Source: Synechococcus lacustris (GTDB lineage Bacteria; Cyanobacteriota; Cyanobacteriia; PCC-6307; Cyanobiaceae). From it: a stretch of DNA of 64,000 nt. Both the position numbers and the translations under genes were made by a program. Below, in pieces: positions 1 to 9,153 of this stretch (its first letter is position 1; each line of letters starts with the position of its first letter). The notes under the pieces are model-generated. The model saw nothing but the letters and a program-made list of their open reading frames with translations, had not been told where the DNA came from and searched no databases. The DNA lies in NCBI GenBank assembly GCA_903943975.1, contig CAJAQB010000009.1, positions 1-64,000 of the forward strand, given 5' to 3'.

Positions 1-2786
1 AGAACAAAACCACTGCTGCCAGGGACATCAGTGCCATAGTCAGCAGGGCCAATAGCTCCAAATGCTGCACCCAGCGCCACAGTGGTGGAATACAAACCAT
101 CACCAGCTCCAGGCAATGGCGATTCATCTAGTACTGCTTTCACAAATCTGATCTCTAGATTTGCATCAGCCAACGCCTTGGGGCCATCATCTTCTATCTT
201 AAATACATTACCGATACCAATATTCAAACCGGCAGACTCGACACTGTCACCATCTCTATCGGTAATCTTTTGAGTAAGAAGCAATGAACCACTATTTCCA
301 GTATTTAGAGCTTGTGAATCATCATTCTGGGGGTTTAAAGGATGCCAGATATTATCAGGATCAACACCATCAACATAGGCGAATGTAACAACACCTAAAG
401 CATCAACACTGATGGAAAATACTTCAGTAAGGCCAGACTGACCAGTCACTGAGCCATCAGGCTCCTTAATTAGCAAGATCTCCGGACCCTTACCATCTGC
501 AAGTAAAGGGTCAAGTATAAATAAACCAGAACCAACAGCACCACCAGGAATACTAGGAAGAAGAGTTAGACCAAAACTTGAAGTGCCTGGGCCATCAGAC
601 CCATAGGAGCCTGCAAATACCCCTGAAAAGGCAGCGCTAAGATCTGTAGTGGCAAGGTAAACACCATCTTGACCACTAGTAGCTGGAGATTCATCCAAGA
701 CTGCAGTACCAAGCAATGCTTCCTGATTCGGCAGTGCTGCCGTTGGGCCATCATCCTTAAATACAAACGAAAAACCTATATCTCGCGAGGCTTTCGCAGT
801 TGCACTATCGCCATCCTTATCAGTAACAACAGCTGTTTTGCTCAAAGATACCAAGTTAGCAGCAGCCAATGTAACTGACTCATCGGTAGTCAATGGGTTG
901 GGATGCTTAACTGCCCTTATCTGATCAAGGGTTACGTCCCCTGAAGCATTAACAGTTACAGTGAATACAAGAAGTGCATCAGCATCATCAGTTCGTCCCT
1001 CAATAGCACCGCCACTACCAAGACCTAACTTAACTGCATGATCAGTAGCAACATCAATCAATCCACTAGGTCCACCAATTGTTCCAAGCTCATAGCCACC
1101 GGGACTTGTGGAACCAGGGCCATCAGCCCCGTAGCTTGATGATGCAGTACTGAAATTATCCGCGAAATTAGCGGTGGCATTAGTCAATAGGTCAGTTTCA
1201 TCAACCACCAATTGGGCCAATGTTGTATCAGCAATTAGGAGTGTGGCACTGGGCCCATCATCCTTGAAATGCAGAGATTTACCAATGGACAAGCACGCTT
1301 TTGCGCAAGCTGTATCACCATCAGCATCAGTGATTGAATCCGTACGGGTAAGCTTAATTAAACCAGCATTACTTAAGCTAACAACGTCATCAGGGTCAGA
1401 GGAATTTGGATGCTTTAGTGCCCGCACTTGATCTAGAGTTACATCACCATTGCTAGCGACGCTCAGCGTAAATACAAGCAAATTACCAGCGGAACCACCA
1501 CCTGTAGTTCGGCCCTGAACCACACCTCCACTGGTCACTCTAAGAACCACAGCGCGACCCGTAGCTACATCAATCAGACCAGTGGGACCAGATTCAACAC
1601 CAAGGGAGTATTTAGTTGACTTACTACCTGGGCCATCGGTGCCATAACTGAAAGCTCCATCAACAAAAGCACCAGCAAATGACTGTTGATCATCAATTAA
1701 TAGATTGGTTTCATCAACAGTTAGCTGGGAAAGGGGAAGAGTGCTAAGCCCAACTGCAATCTTAGGCCCATCATCAAGAATGCAAACGGGTACATCCTGG
1801 CGTTTAAGGCAGAAACTTTCCTGCTTTCCACCCTTATCATCGCAATCTGAACTGGTTTTCTTAGCATAGATTCCAGTGACATCGACAAAGGATGTAATTG
1901 AGACACCGTCATTCGGATTGTTAGCATTCGGATGATCAATGGGAACATCAAAAAGCAAAGTATACAAATTAAAGCCTATAACATTACCCGCACCATTCTT
2001 TAGTGCTCCATATACAAGCGTAATTGCCACTTCTCCAGAGGGATCTGGATTGGAGCCATTGCCAACTCGCCCTACAAAAATAAAATCGCTGCTGCTAGGC
2101 GAGCCAGCTTCCGGATAGAAAAATATCTCACTGCCATTAATAGCCCTCAATCCACTATAAACACCATTTGCAGCTCCATCATTATCATTAATTTTCAAAG
2201 TAACACTACTAGCTGCCTTTGGCAACTTGAGAACAGATGAGAAAGCACCAGCAGTTGCAACATTAGATACCTCTCCAGCCACAACCCCTGATACAGCAAA
2301 GAGGGCTTCACTGGAAGGTATCAGCGTTGCAAGCGCCGGTGGGTTAAAGGAAACTTCATTTGTACCAGACTGAATACCTGAGGATTCATCAATTACCACC
2401 TTTGGCGCGCAACTGGGCTTAGGATTGCAGGGATCAAAGCTGGGCTTGCAGGGGTCGGGCCGCTGCTGGCAAGTATCTTGCTTAGGCTGGCAATCATCTG
2501 ATTTTGGCTTGCAATCCAGTGGTTGAGAGCAATTACTGCCACTGGAATTGCCATGTGAGGAATGACCATCTCCATGGCTACCAGCAGCTTCCTTATCAAC
2601 ACATGAATCCACTGTTGGACTGGTATTAGTAGCCTCTTCCGGCTTCTTATCCTCAGATTTCTTAACTGGCGTAGTCGTAGGGGTAGTTAAAGCAGATGTC
2701 TTAACCAATGGATTTAGTTTTGGCGCTGGCAATGGAAGCACTACAAAACCATTGGCAGGCTGAGAACCTTTCAGGAGAGACGACAT
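1..2786 (-). CDS. Large T1SS-type repeat protein, N-terminal part (C-terminus beyond window)
   Basis: An open minus-strand frame of about 928 codons runs from ATG at 2786 off the left edge; AGAGGT just upstream is a plausible ribosome binding site. After a Pro/Thr/Lys-rich start comes a His/Ser patch and a Cys-rich stretch (about nt 2400-2545) with Cys every 6-7 residues in a C-x-P-x-x-D-x pattern. From about nt 1790 onward there are three full and one partial repeats of about 170-190 residues, each with a V-DET/DES motif, a YG-x-DGPG motif, a D-x-DGD motif and F-K-DDGP at the boundary. These resemble the DUF5801/T1SS-143 repeats of giant type I secreted adhesins. No signal peptide is visible, as expected for a type I cargo whose signal would be C-terminal. 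Role as a surface protein is inferred. Confidence 0.8.
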   Translation of the reverse strand, partial: MSSLLKGSQPANGFVVLPLPAPKLNPLVKTSALTTPTTTPVKKSEDKKPEEATNTSPTVDSCVDKEAAGSHGDGHSSHGNSSGSNCSQPLDCKPKSDDCQPKQDTCQQRPDPCKPSFDPCNPKPSCAPKVVIDESSGIQSGTNEVSFNPPALATLIPSSEALFAVSGVVAGEVSNVATAGAFSSVLKLPKAASSVTLKINDNDGAANGVYSGLRAINGSEIFFYPEAGSPSSSDFIFVGRVGNGSNPDPSGEVAITLVYGALKNGAGNVIGFNLYTLLFDVPIDHPNANNPNDGVSITSFVDVTGIYAKKTSSDCDDKGGKQESFCLKRQDVPVCILDDGPKIAVGLSTLPLSQLTVDETNLLIDDQQSFAGAFVDGAFSYGTDGPGSKSTKYSLGVESGPTGLIDVATGRAVVLRVTSGGVVQGRTTGGGSAGNLLVFTLSVASNGDVTLDQVRALKHPNSSDPDDVVSLSNAGLIKLTRTDSITDADGDTACAKACLSIGKSLHFKDDGPSATLLIADTTLAQLVVDETDLLTNATANFADNFSTASSSYGADGPGSTSPGGYELGTIGGPSGLIDVATDHAVKLGLGSGGAIEGRTDDADALLVFTVTVNASGDVTLDQIRAVKHPNPLTTDESVTLAAANLVSLSKTAVVTDKDGDSATAKASRDIGFSFVFKDDGPTAALPNQEALLGTAVLDESPATSGQDGVYLATTDLSAAFSGVFAGSYGSDGPGTSSFGLTLLPSIPGGAVGSGLFILDPLLADGKGPEILLIKEPDGSVTGQSGLTEVFSISVDALGVVTFAYVDGVDPDNIWHPLNPQNDDSQALNTGNSGSLLLTQKITDRDGDSVESAGLNIGIGNVFKIEDDGPKALADANLEIRFVKAVLDESPLPGAGDGLYSTTVALGAAFGAIGPADYGTDVPGSSGFV

Positions 2787-3216
2787 AGTACCTCTGTGAA
2801 AACGAGAGCAAAGAAATCAAGCCAACAAGGTGCCCAGGCAAGCCGAATAAATCGCTCGCCAGGAAATGCACTATCAAGCTTTTAGTCGCTAGGGAGTTCA
2901 TTGTCTGGAAAATACTCGCCAAAGTCTCAAATATGGGGCAGTAATGCGGCACAGCCTCGAACAATGCAAATCAGACATCAACACTGGCTCAGTACCTTGC
3001 CGCCATCACGCCAGAGCAGAATCCAAGAAATTATTGGTGCAATGCAATTTCAGCAACAAAGAAAAGCAGTAGATCTGCGTCATTAGAGGCCTAAATGTGA
3101 GTGCTGAGCCTTGCTGTTAATCTCTAAGCTTACAAAGGCAGGCCAACTCAATCAATCAATAGATCAGCCTGGCCTCGCAACAATTCACTGCCCCACCTCA
3201 TTAACCCCCTAGGCAA
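2787..3216. other. Divergent intergenic region between two repeat-protein genes
   Basis: This 430-bp stretch separates the minus-strand adhesin-like gene from the plus-strand repeat protein, so it must hold both promoters. It is more AT-rich than the flanks. I see no terminator, tRNA or convincing gene; a short open frame at 2901-3086 has no coding character. Confidence 0.5.
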
Positions 3217-6177
3217 ATGACTGCTACAAACATTCAAACCACCATTGGAGTTGAAAACTCCACCCTTGACGTTCTTGAAAACGCCGAGATCAATGCTGAT
3301 GCCGGCACCCAGGCTAGCCCTAGCAGCTATGGCGCCAGCGACACAGTAGTAAGCGGCAATGCTGAGGCTCTTACCAAGACCCTCGCCCAAGCTGCCATCC
3401 TCAACTCACCGATTACAGTGGGCTTGGCTGGCATTCTGAATGCCACAGAAGCAGACACGCTGACGGCAACAGCCACCACCACAAGCGGCAACGCCAAGGC
3501 CACAGCTATTAATGCTGGCCCCACTGGCGGTATTCTCGATTACAACAACAAGCAAGGCGACGTTTCAATCGGGACTGCCGGCACGATTGGAGTTATTGTT
3601 GACAACACCTCCACGGCCACTGCCAAGTCAACCGGTGGTAATGCAACCTCCTATGCAGATGTTGGCCAGAAAACTGGCCTCTATAACATTGATGTGGCCG
3701 CCGGCACTGGCAGCAGCCTCAACGCCCAAGTAAACGCCTCGCTTAAGGCAACCTCCAATACCGTCGGCCTTCCAGGCGTTGATCCCGGTAATGCCACTGC
3801 CACGGCAGGCTCCCTAGATCACAACTCAGGCAACGGCCGCTCCGGTGACTCCAACGGCCACTCAATCGGTACCCGCATTGTAGGTATTTACAATACCGGC
3901 GAAGGGCCCCACGGCGACCCGCTCAATGTGAGCTTTGGCGATAGTGCAACTATCACTGCCCGAGCTGGATCACCTGCATCAGTAAATGGCAGTGTTACAA
4001 CACCCGCCAGACCAATTGTTATCTCCTCCACTGCGGGAACAGTTTCCGGAGATGCAGAAGCCAACAGTTTCGCTGAAATTGTTGCAGGTATTTCCAGCGA
4101 TAGCCTGGGTGGTAGAACAACAGAACCAGAAACATCTGAGGCCGAAGATTCCAGCAAGCCAAGGCTGAAGCCCAATAGCCTAAACATCGCCATCGGCAAC
4201 AATGGCACGCTTAATGCCTCTGCACTTCTCAGTACAGACGCCACTTCCACCGCTGTAAGCGGCGACTCAGACGCCACGATCAAAATCGGTACCACCGCTG
4301 GCATCGCCGATGAACGGGTGCTACGGGGGCCACAAATGGGCCAAAATGATAGGGGTGGTTGTGACCATATCGATGGCTCAGTTGTAAGCATTGGCAACAA
4401 TGGCACAGTTGTAGCCTCGGCTGCCGCCACCAATGTTGCGCTGGCCACCTCAAATACTGCGCCTGATCACCATGATGTAAAGGCACAGATCAACAACGAT
4501 TATGTAGTTGGTATTGCTGTAGAAAAGCTAGCCATCGGTAACGATGCAAGCATCAGCTCAACTGCGATCAGCAACCAAACTGCCACCGCCAGCAGCATTA
4601 GCAGCGGCGCCGATCCCACCGCCAAGGTGGCTAACGGCGACCATGTGCTTGGTATTTCTAATACGGAAATTCATGCCGGTAACAATCTGCTGGGCTTAAA
4701 CGCAACCGGCATACTGTCGGGTATCGCCAATGCAGACAGCGTTAGCGCCACCGCTGGCACCACCGCTGAAGCAGGTAAGGGCTCTAGCGTAGCCGGCATC
4801 AACCATGGCTCCGTTGATGTGGGCGGATTTGTGCTTAACGGCTCTTCCCTCGTAGGAACCATCACTGCCAATGCCGGCGCCACCCTTGGCGCAACCGCCT
4901 CCGCCGTTACAGGTCCGGTATCAGCTACCGCTGGTGGTGGTGACTGTGATCCAGCCACCGTGATCGGCCTCAACTTCGCCCCCGTATCTATCGGGCTGGC
5001 TGGCAATGTGGCTGCCTCTGGCAATGCTGCCCTGCTCGCCCAAGCCACCACCAACACTGGTGATGCCGAAGCCCAGGCCCAAGAGTTTGGCCGCGGCATC
5101 TACGGAAGCGAAATCAGCATCGGTACTAATGGAACTGCGCAAGGCAAATCAGCCCTAAGTGGCTCCAGCTTCAGCAAAGCGATCACTGGGGATTCCGAAA
5201 GCAACCTCGATCTCGATGCCGCTGGGATCGCCCAGAATGGCCAAAAAAAGATCAGCATCGGCAATAACGGCGACGTTTTTGGTCGGGCTGATGTTTCCTC
5301 CTACCCCTCGAGCGTAGCCGGTGGGCCCAGTGGCTCCACAGCCACAACTACTGATGGCAAGGCGGAAGCCAGTGCTGTTATCTCCAGCAAAGGCATCGTA
5401 ATCGGCTCTGCTGATTACAGCCTCCAAACACGGGATGGCGGTGGTGAAGGTGGACATAAACATGCGCCCAACATCGCCGTTGGCAATGTTGGCAACGTGA
5501 CCGGCCTTGGCATCATCGGCACCATTGATAATGAGGGCGTTCTGACCGTCCCCCTAAATGTGACCGCAACAAACACCACAGGTAAAAGCGAGGCCTCCGG
5601 CCAGTTCGATGCCGCCGGTATTGAAGGATGCTCCGGTAAGGAAGGCGGAGACAACGATAGGGGTGGCCAATCCCATGGCACCTTTATCCAAGCCGGCCCC
5701 AATGGTGGCAGCATCCTTGGCCAGGCCGCCAGCTACGGAAATGTGCTCGCCACCACCGTTACCGGACCTTCGGAAGCCGAGACCCATTCCTTGGTAACCG
5801 GCATCTCCAATGCCGACCTTCAAGCTGGTTTGGTAATTCCTGCCGGGGGCGTTCCCAACGTGATCACTGGCACTGGGATTGGGCAATACACCACCACCAG
5901 CGCAAGCACCACTGGTGATTCAGAGGCTAAGAGCCATGCCGATATCTTCGGCTTGCTCGGTGATCACAACAGCCTCACCGTTAACGGTGATCTGAATGCC
6001 ATCGCCAGCCTCAGCAACACCGTTACCGCCACCTCGGTGAGCGGTAACGCCACAGCAGAGGCTTGCGGCTCCGTGGTGGGCATCTCCGGCTACGACGTGC
6101 ACATCCTCGGCAGCGGCAGCATCACTGCCTCGGCAATTAACAACACAACTGCCACTGCCTCCACGGTAACTGCATAG
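3217..6177 (+). CDS. Ala/Gly/Thr-rich repetitive protein, candidate type I secretion cargo
   Basis: 986 residues almost wholly built of imperfect repeats of roughly 45-60 residues. A typical unit reads I-S-I-G-N-N-G-T, then alternating Ala/Ser/Thr, then a G-D/N-A-x-A motif and a short A-G-I turn. The regular alternation and Gly/Asn turns suggest a beta-solenoid or similar elongated fold (inference). Scattered Cys occur in short GGC-D or GD-C-D motifs. There is no Sec signal peptide, no membrane segment and no clear RTX nonapeptide. It ends inside a repeat, with no obvious C-terminal secretion domain, and has its own terminator at 6210. It lies upstream of the exporter genes and shares style with the next gene, so it is probably a co-evolved cargo. 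The weak Shine-Dalgarno makes the start moderately certain. Family not recognised. Confidence 0.75.
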   Translation: MTATNIQTTIGVENSTLDVLENAEINADAGTQASPSSYGASDTVVSGNAEALTKTLAQAAILNSPITVGLAGILNATEADTLTATATTTSGNAKATAINAGPTGGILDYNNKQGDVSIGTAGTIGVIVDNTSTATAKSTGGNATSYADVGQKTGLYNIDVAAGTGSSLNAQVNASLKATSNTVGLPGVDPGNATATAGSLDHNSGNGRSGDSNGHSIGTRIVGIYNTGEGPHGDPLNVSFGDSATITARAGSPASVNGSVTTPARPIVISSTAGTVSGDAEANSFAEIVAGISSDSLGGRTTEPETSEAEDSSKPRLKPNSLNIAIGNNGTLNASALLSTDATSTAVSGDSDATIKIGTTAGIADERVLRGPQMGQNDRGGCDHIDGSVVSIGNNGTVVASAAATNVALATSNTAPDHHDVKAQINNDYVVGIAVEKLAIGNDASISSTAISNQTATASSISSGADPTAKVANGDHVLGISNTEIHAGNNLLGLNATGILSGIANADSVSATAGTTAEAGKGSSVAGINHGSVDVGGFVLNGSSLVGTITANAGATLGATASAVTGPVSATAGGGDCDPATVIGLNFAPVSIGLAGNVAASGNAALLAQATTNTGDAEAQAQEFGRGIYGSEISIGTNGTAQGKSALSGSSFSKAITGDSESNLDLDAAGIAQNGQKKISIGNNGDVFGRADVSSYPSSVAGGPSGSTATTTDGKAEASAVISSKGIVIGSADYSLQTRDGGGEGGHKHAPNIAVGNVGNVTGLGIIGTIDNEGVLTVPLNVTATNTTGKSEASGQFDAAGIEGCSGKEGGDNDRGGQSHGTFIQAGPNGGSILGQAASYGNVLATTVTGPSEAETHSLVTGISNADLQAGLVIPAGGVPNVITGTGIGQYTTTSASTTGDSEAKSHADIFGLLGDHNSLTVNGDLNAIASLSNTVTATSVSGNATAEACGSVVGISGYDVHILGSGSITASAINNTTATASTVTA

Positions 6178-6209
6178 AACAAGGCCTAGGCCCAGTTCTA
6201 TTAGCAACT

Positions 6210-6244
6210 GGGGGCAGGCAATAGCACCTGCCCCCCCTTTTTCT
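6210..6244 (+). terminator. Rho-independent terminator after the 986-residue repeat gene
   Basis: A 9-bp perfect stem (6210-6218 with 6227-6235, GGGGGCAGG arm) and an 8-nt loop are followed by a C/T-rich tail with six T. It sits 33 bases after the stop codon and separates the two repeat-protein genes. Confidence 0.85.
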
Positions 6245-6292
6245 TCTCTATAACCAACTCTTGCCGGCCCCCAGTTCCCCTGGTCACTTCCC

Positions 6293-8317
6293 ATGGCGCT
6301 CCCTCCCGTATTAGCCCTAGCCCGCACAATTGCAGCGCGTTTTGCTGCCGATAGTGAGTTCTGGGCAGGCAGCAGCCTGAATCTCACCACTTCTCCCGCT
6401 GCTACCGCCACCGCCCGTGGTGTTGAACTGACCGATCCAATCAGCGCCACAGCCTGGGCTTTTGGTCTTGGCACCGGCAACAGCAGTTATTACACTGATC
6501 CAGACAACAACGACTACTTCAATAGCCCCAACCTCTCGATCTACTCCGGTGGGGGCTTGATTGATGGCACGGCTGCTGCCAAGGCCTTTGCCACTGGTCG
6601 AGGCGACACCAACGCCGATGCCAGGGCGATAAATGTGGGGCTGGCAAATGTTGCCTACCTTGCCCGCTTTGATGGCGCCCTGCAGATCGGCACCAGCAAC
6701 AATCGTCTGCGGGCCAGTGCCACGGCCGGCACCGGCTCCCTGCTGGACCCCCTGCCCCCAGATGAACAAATACCCCCTACAACCACGCTCAGCTCCTCAG
6801 CCATTGTGCGCGGCCTTGAAGGGAGTGGCGCAGACATAACTCCGATTTTCTACGGACAACCGAATGCAGCGGTGGCGGCAGACGCCACACTGAACTTTGA
6901 CACCTGGGCTCTACCCACCTACGCCACCGCAAAGGCAGATGCCAAGGGCCTAGATGGCTACACAGTACAAGCCGTGCCGGGTGGCAATGGCGATGGCACA
7001 GCCTCGATCAGTGGTGATGCCGTTGCCCGGCTGGCAGTGCAGGGCAAACCTAATAAGCAAACAATCCTACAACTTGATCTCAATGGCGATGCCATTGGTA
7101 TCGACAACAGCAAGATCTATGGGGCACCAGCCCTAGATACCAATATATTTGGCAAAGGCCTTGCCTACTTCGATGCCAGCGGCAGCGATCTCACCGCCGA
7201 AGATGTGCAGCTAAATAGTCTGCAGGGGATCGGCATCCGCAACAGCGAAATTAAAACCAGTGCCGGCAACGATAGCGTGATAGGTTACGGCGGCTATGCC
7301 GATCGAGGCTTCAACCAAGGCACTCCTGGAACACGAGATGCGGCTGGTATAGATAATTCTATTATCAACACAGGCTTGGGCAATGACACGGTTTTTGGCG
7401 CAATTCTTACGGAAGCAGACACTGGCATCGACAGCAATAATGATGGGACACTATCAGCAACTGTTTTCCTTGATGGCGACGCTGGTGGCTATGATGGCAT
7501 TCGCAATAGCACTGTAAACACAGGGCTTGGTAATGATGAAATCTATGGATACAGCAATAACAGCGACTTTGATGGCTCCCTTGGCAACGATATCATTGAT
7601 CTTACCAAGTCTAAGGACTCCACCCTAGACGGCGGACTTGGAAACGATCAGATTAGCGTAAATGACGTGGGGCTCGCCAACAAATTACTGGGGGGCTTTG
7701 GCAATGATGATTTATCTGTAAAATCTGGTGACAACAACAAATTAGATGGCGGCTTTGGTCAAGACCTAAGCACCGGAGGTAGTGGCAGTGATCACTTCAT
7801 TCAATCGGATGCGGGTGTCGCTTACACCGCCGCCAGCAGCCAGAGCTTTGCCGAACGACTCACGGACAGCAGCTTTTGGGCTTCCCTAAGCAACCAACAA
7901 AAAACTGATTTATGGGCCACTGGCCAACTACTGAACGGCTCCCAGGTGCTGGGCAATGTAGACACAATGAGCAGCTTTAAAACTGGATCCGGCGGTGACA
8001 ACCTAGAAATCAATGGCTCACTTGCTTCAATCTCCCAAGCCCTTTGGGATACGAATTCCACCGCATTGCTAGACGTGGTAAACGGTCAGCTTCATGTGCT
8101 GGAGGGAGATTCAAACACTAAGCTAGGTATAATAGTAGACACCCTGGCTGACATCAAGAGCCTCGGCATGGGTGCCCCCTCCATTGCCTACGCCACAGAC
8201 ACCCACCAGTTAATGTTTGATGCCGATGGCGACTGGAAACAGGGCTCTATCAGCCTTGGTACCGTAAATATGGACAACGCAGCTGATCTGAAAAAGAGCA
8301 ACTTTAGTTTTACCTAA
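6293..8317 (+). CDS. RTX-like repeat protein, candidate type I secretion cargo
   Basis: 674 residues. The first about 280 residues are Ala/Thr/Asp-rich repeats like those of the preceding gene. The middle (about 330-500) carries degenerate calcium-binding RTX turns such as GLGNDQI, GFGNDDL, GFGQDL and GSGSDHF. The C-terminal about 150 residues are non-repetitive and end with a D-x-DGDW motif and a short aromatic tail (SFT), resembling C-terminal domains of cyanobacterial surface proteins exported by type I systems (possibly the domain NCBI calls bluetail; not certain). No Sec signal is visible. The gene starts 115 bp after its neighbour, beyond a terminator, and lies 68 bp before the PPIase-exporter set, which supports a cargo role. 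The start has only a weak ribosome binding site. Confidence 0.75.
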   Translation: MALPPVLALARTIAARFAADSEFWAGSSLNLTTSPAATATARGVELTDPISATAWAFGLGTGNSSYYTDPDNNDYFNSPNLSIYSGGGLIDGTAAAKAFATGRGDTNADARAINVGLANVAYLARFDGALQIGTSNNRLRASATAGTGSLLDPLPPDEQIPPTTTLSSSAIVRGLEGSGADITPIFYGQPNAAVAADATLNFDTWALPTYATAKADAKGLDGYTVQAVPGGNGDGTASISGDAVARLAVQGKPNKQTILQLDLNGDAIGIDNSKIYGAPALDTNIFGKGLAYFDASGSDLTAEDVQLNSLQGIGIRNSEIKTSAGNDSVIGYGGYADRGFNQGTPGTRDAAGIDNSIINTGLGNDTVFGAILTEADTGIDSNNDGTLSATVFLDGDAGGYDGIRNSTVNTGLGNDEIYGYSNNSDFDGSLGNDIIDLTKSKDSTLDGGLGNDQISVNDVGLANKLLGGFGNDDLSVKSGDNNKLDGGFGQDLSTGGSGSDHFIQSDAGVAYTAASSQSFAERLTDSSFWASLSNQQKTDLWATGQLLNGSQVLGNVDTMSSFKTGSGGDNLEINGSLASISQALWDTNSTALLDVVNGQLHVLEGDSNTKLGIIVDTLADIKSLGMGAPSIAYATDTHQLMFDADGDWKQGSISLGTVNMDNAADLKKSNFSFT

Positions 8318-8385
8318 ACACCCAAAGTCTCTGCAGACAAAACAAAACCAAAAGCTACATATCTTCCCTTTCTGAATAACTCGCC

Positions 8386-9153
8386 ATGCTACCCACCCCC
8401 CAACTGGAAGCTGATCTCAACGATGCCCTGGCGGAGCTGGCCCAACAACCGCTGGCTGCGCTGCTTAATCAGCAAGGCATCCTGCGGGGCCTCGCCCGCG
8501 ACCTGTTACTGCGCCGCCTTCTCCAGGCGGTGCAATTCAACGGTGCTGAACAAGAGCAGATCCTTAAACACCTCTGGGAGGGCCAGCCCGAGGCGGCCCC
8601 CACCAGCCTCGATGGGGATTGGCTGGCTGGTTTGACAGCAGACCAACAGCCAGCAATGCAGCAACGCTGGAACCAGCTCTGCCTGCAGAAATTGATGGAA
8701 GAACGCTACAGCGATCGGGTGGAGCCCTACATGCTTGAACGGCGCAGCGCCCTCGAACAGGTGGTGTTTGGCATGATCCGGGTGCGGAACCAGGGCACCG
8801 CCGAGGAGCTCTACCTACGCCTGATTGATGACAACGCCGATTTCAGTCAACTGGCTAAGCAGTTTTCGATCGGCGAAGAACGACTCACCCATGGCCTAGT
8901 GGGGCCGATGGCCATCTCCCAAGCCCACCCACGGATCCAAACAGTGCTCAACAGCCTCACCGTGGGCGATCTCCATCCGCCGCTGCTGCTCGAGCAAACC
9001 TTTCTAATCCTCCGCCTGGAACACCGCAAACCGGCCTCCCTATCCGATGCCACCCGTTCACAACTGCTTAACGAACTTTTCCAACAGGATCTCAACACCA
9101 CCCTCGATGCCCAACTCGGATCCGTGTATCCCCAGCTTATGCAGGTGAAATAG
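8386..9153 (+). CDS. Parvulin-type peptidyl-prolyl cis-trans isomerase of the secretion locus
   Basis: 255 residues. The N-terminal half (1-110) is helical and Leu/Gln-rich, like the SurA-type chaperone region; residues about 115-225 match the PpiC/parvulin fold, with an A-x-E-LYLRLI segment, DFSQLAKQFSIGE, GLVGPMAISQAHP and a final L-I-LRLEHR strand. No signal peptide is seen, so it probably acts in the cytoplasm. The stop codon abuts the start of the exporter ATPase, indicating an operon. A role as a dedicated chaperone for the repeat-protein cargo is inferred from this position. Which residues are catalytic cannot be settled by eye, and it may act mainly as a chaperone. Confidence 0.82.
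   Translation: MLPTPQLEADLNDALAELAQQPLAALLNQQGILRGLARDLLLRRLLQAVQFNGAEQEQILKHLWEGQPEAAPTSLDGDWLAGLTADQQPAMQQRWNQLCLQKLMEERYSDRVEPYMLERRSALEQVVFGMIRVRNQGTAEELYLRLIDDNADFSQLAKQFSIGEERLTHGLVGPMAISQAHPRIQTVLNSLTVGDLHPPLLLEQTFLILRLEHRKPASLSDATRSQLLNELFQQDLNTTLDAQLGSVYPQLMQVK

Noticed and set aside
2901-3086. Short plus-strand open frame in the divergent region
   Set aside because: Composition is noise-like (Gln/Arg-rich, no domain, no ribosome binding site) and it overlaps the likely promoters.
3217-8317. Idea that the two repeat genes are one gene split by a stop
   Set aside because: A strong terminator at 6210-6244 and a 115-bp gap separate them, and the frames differ.
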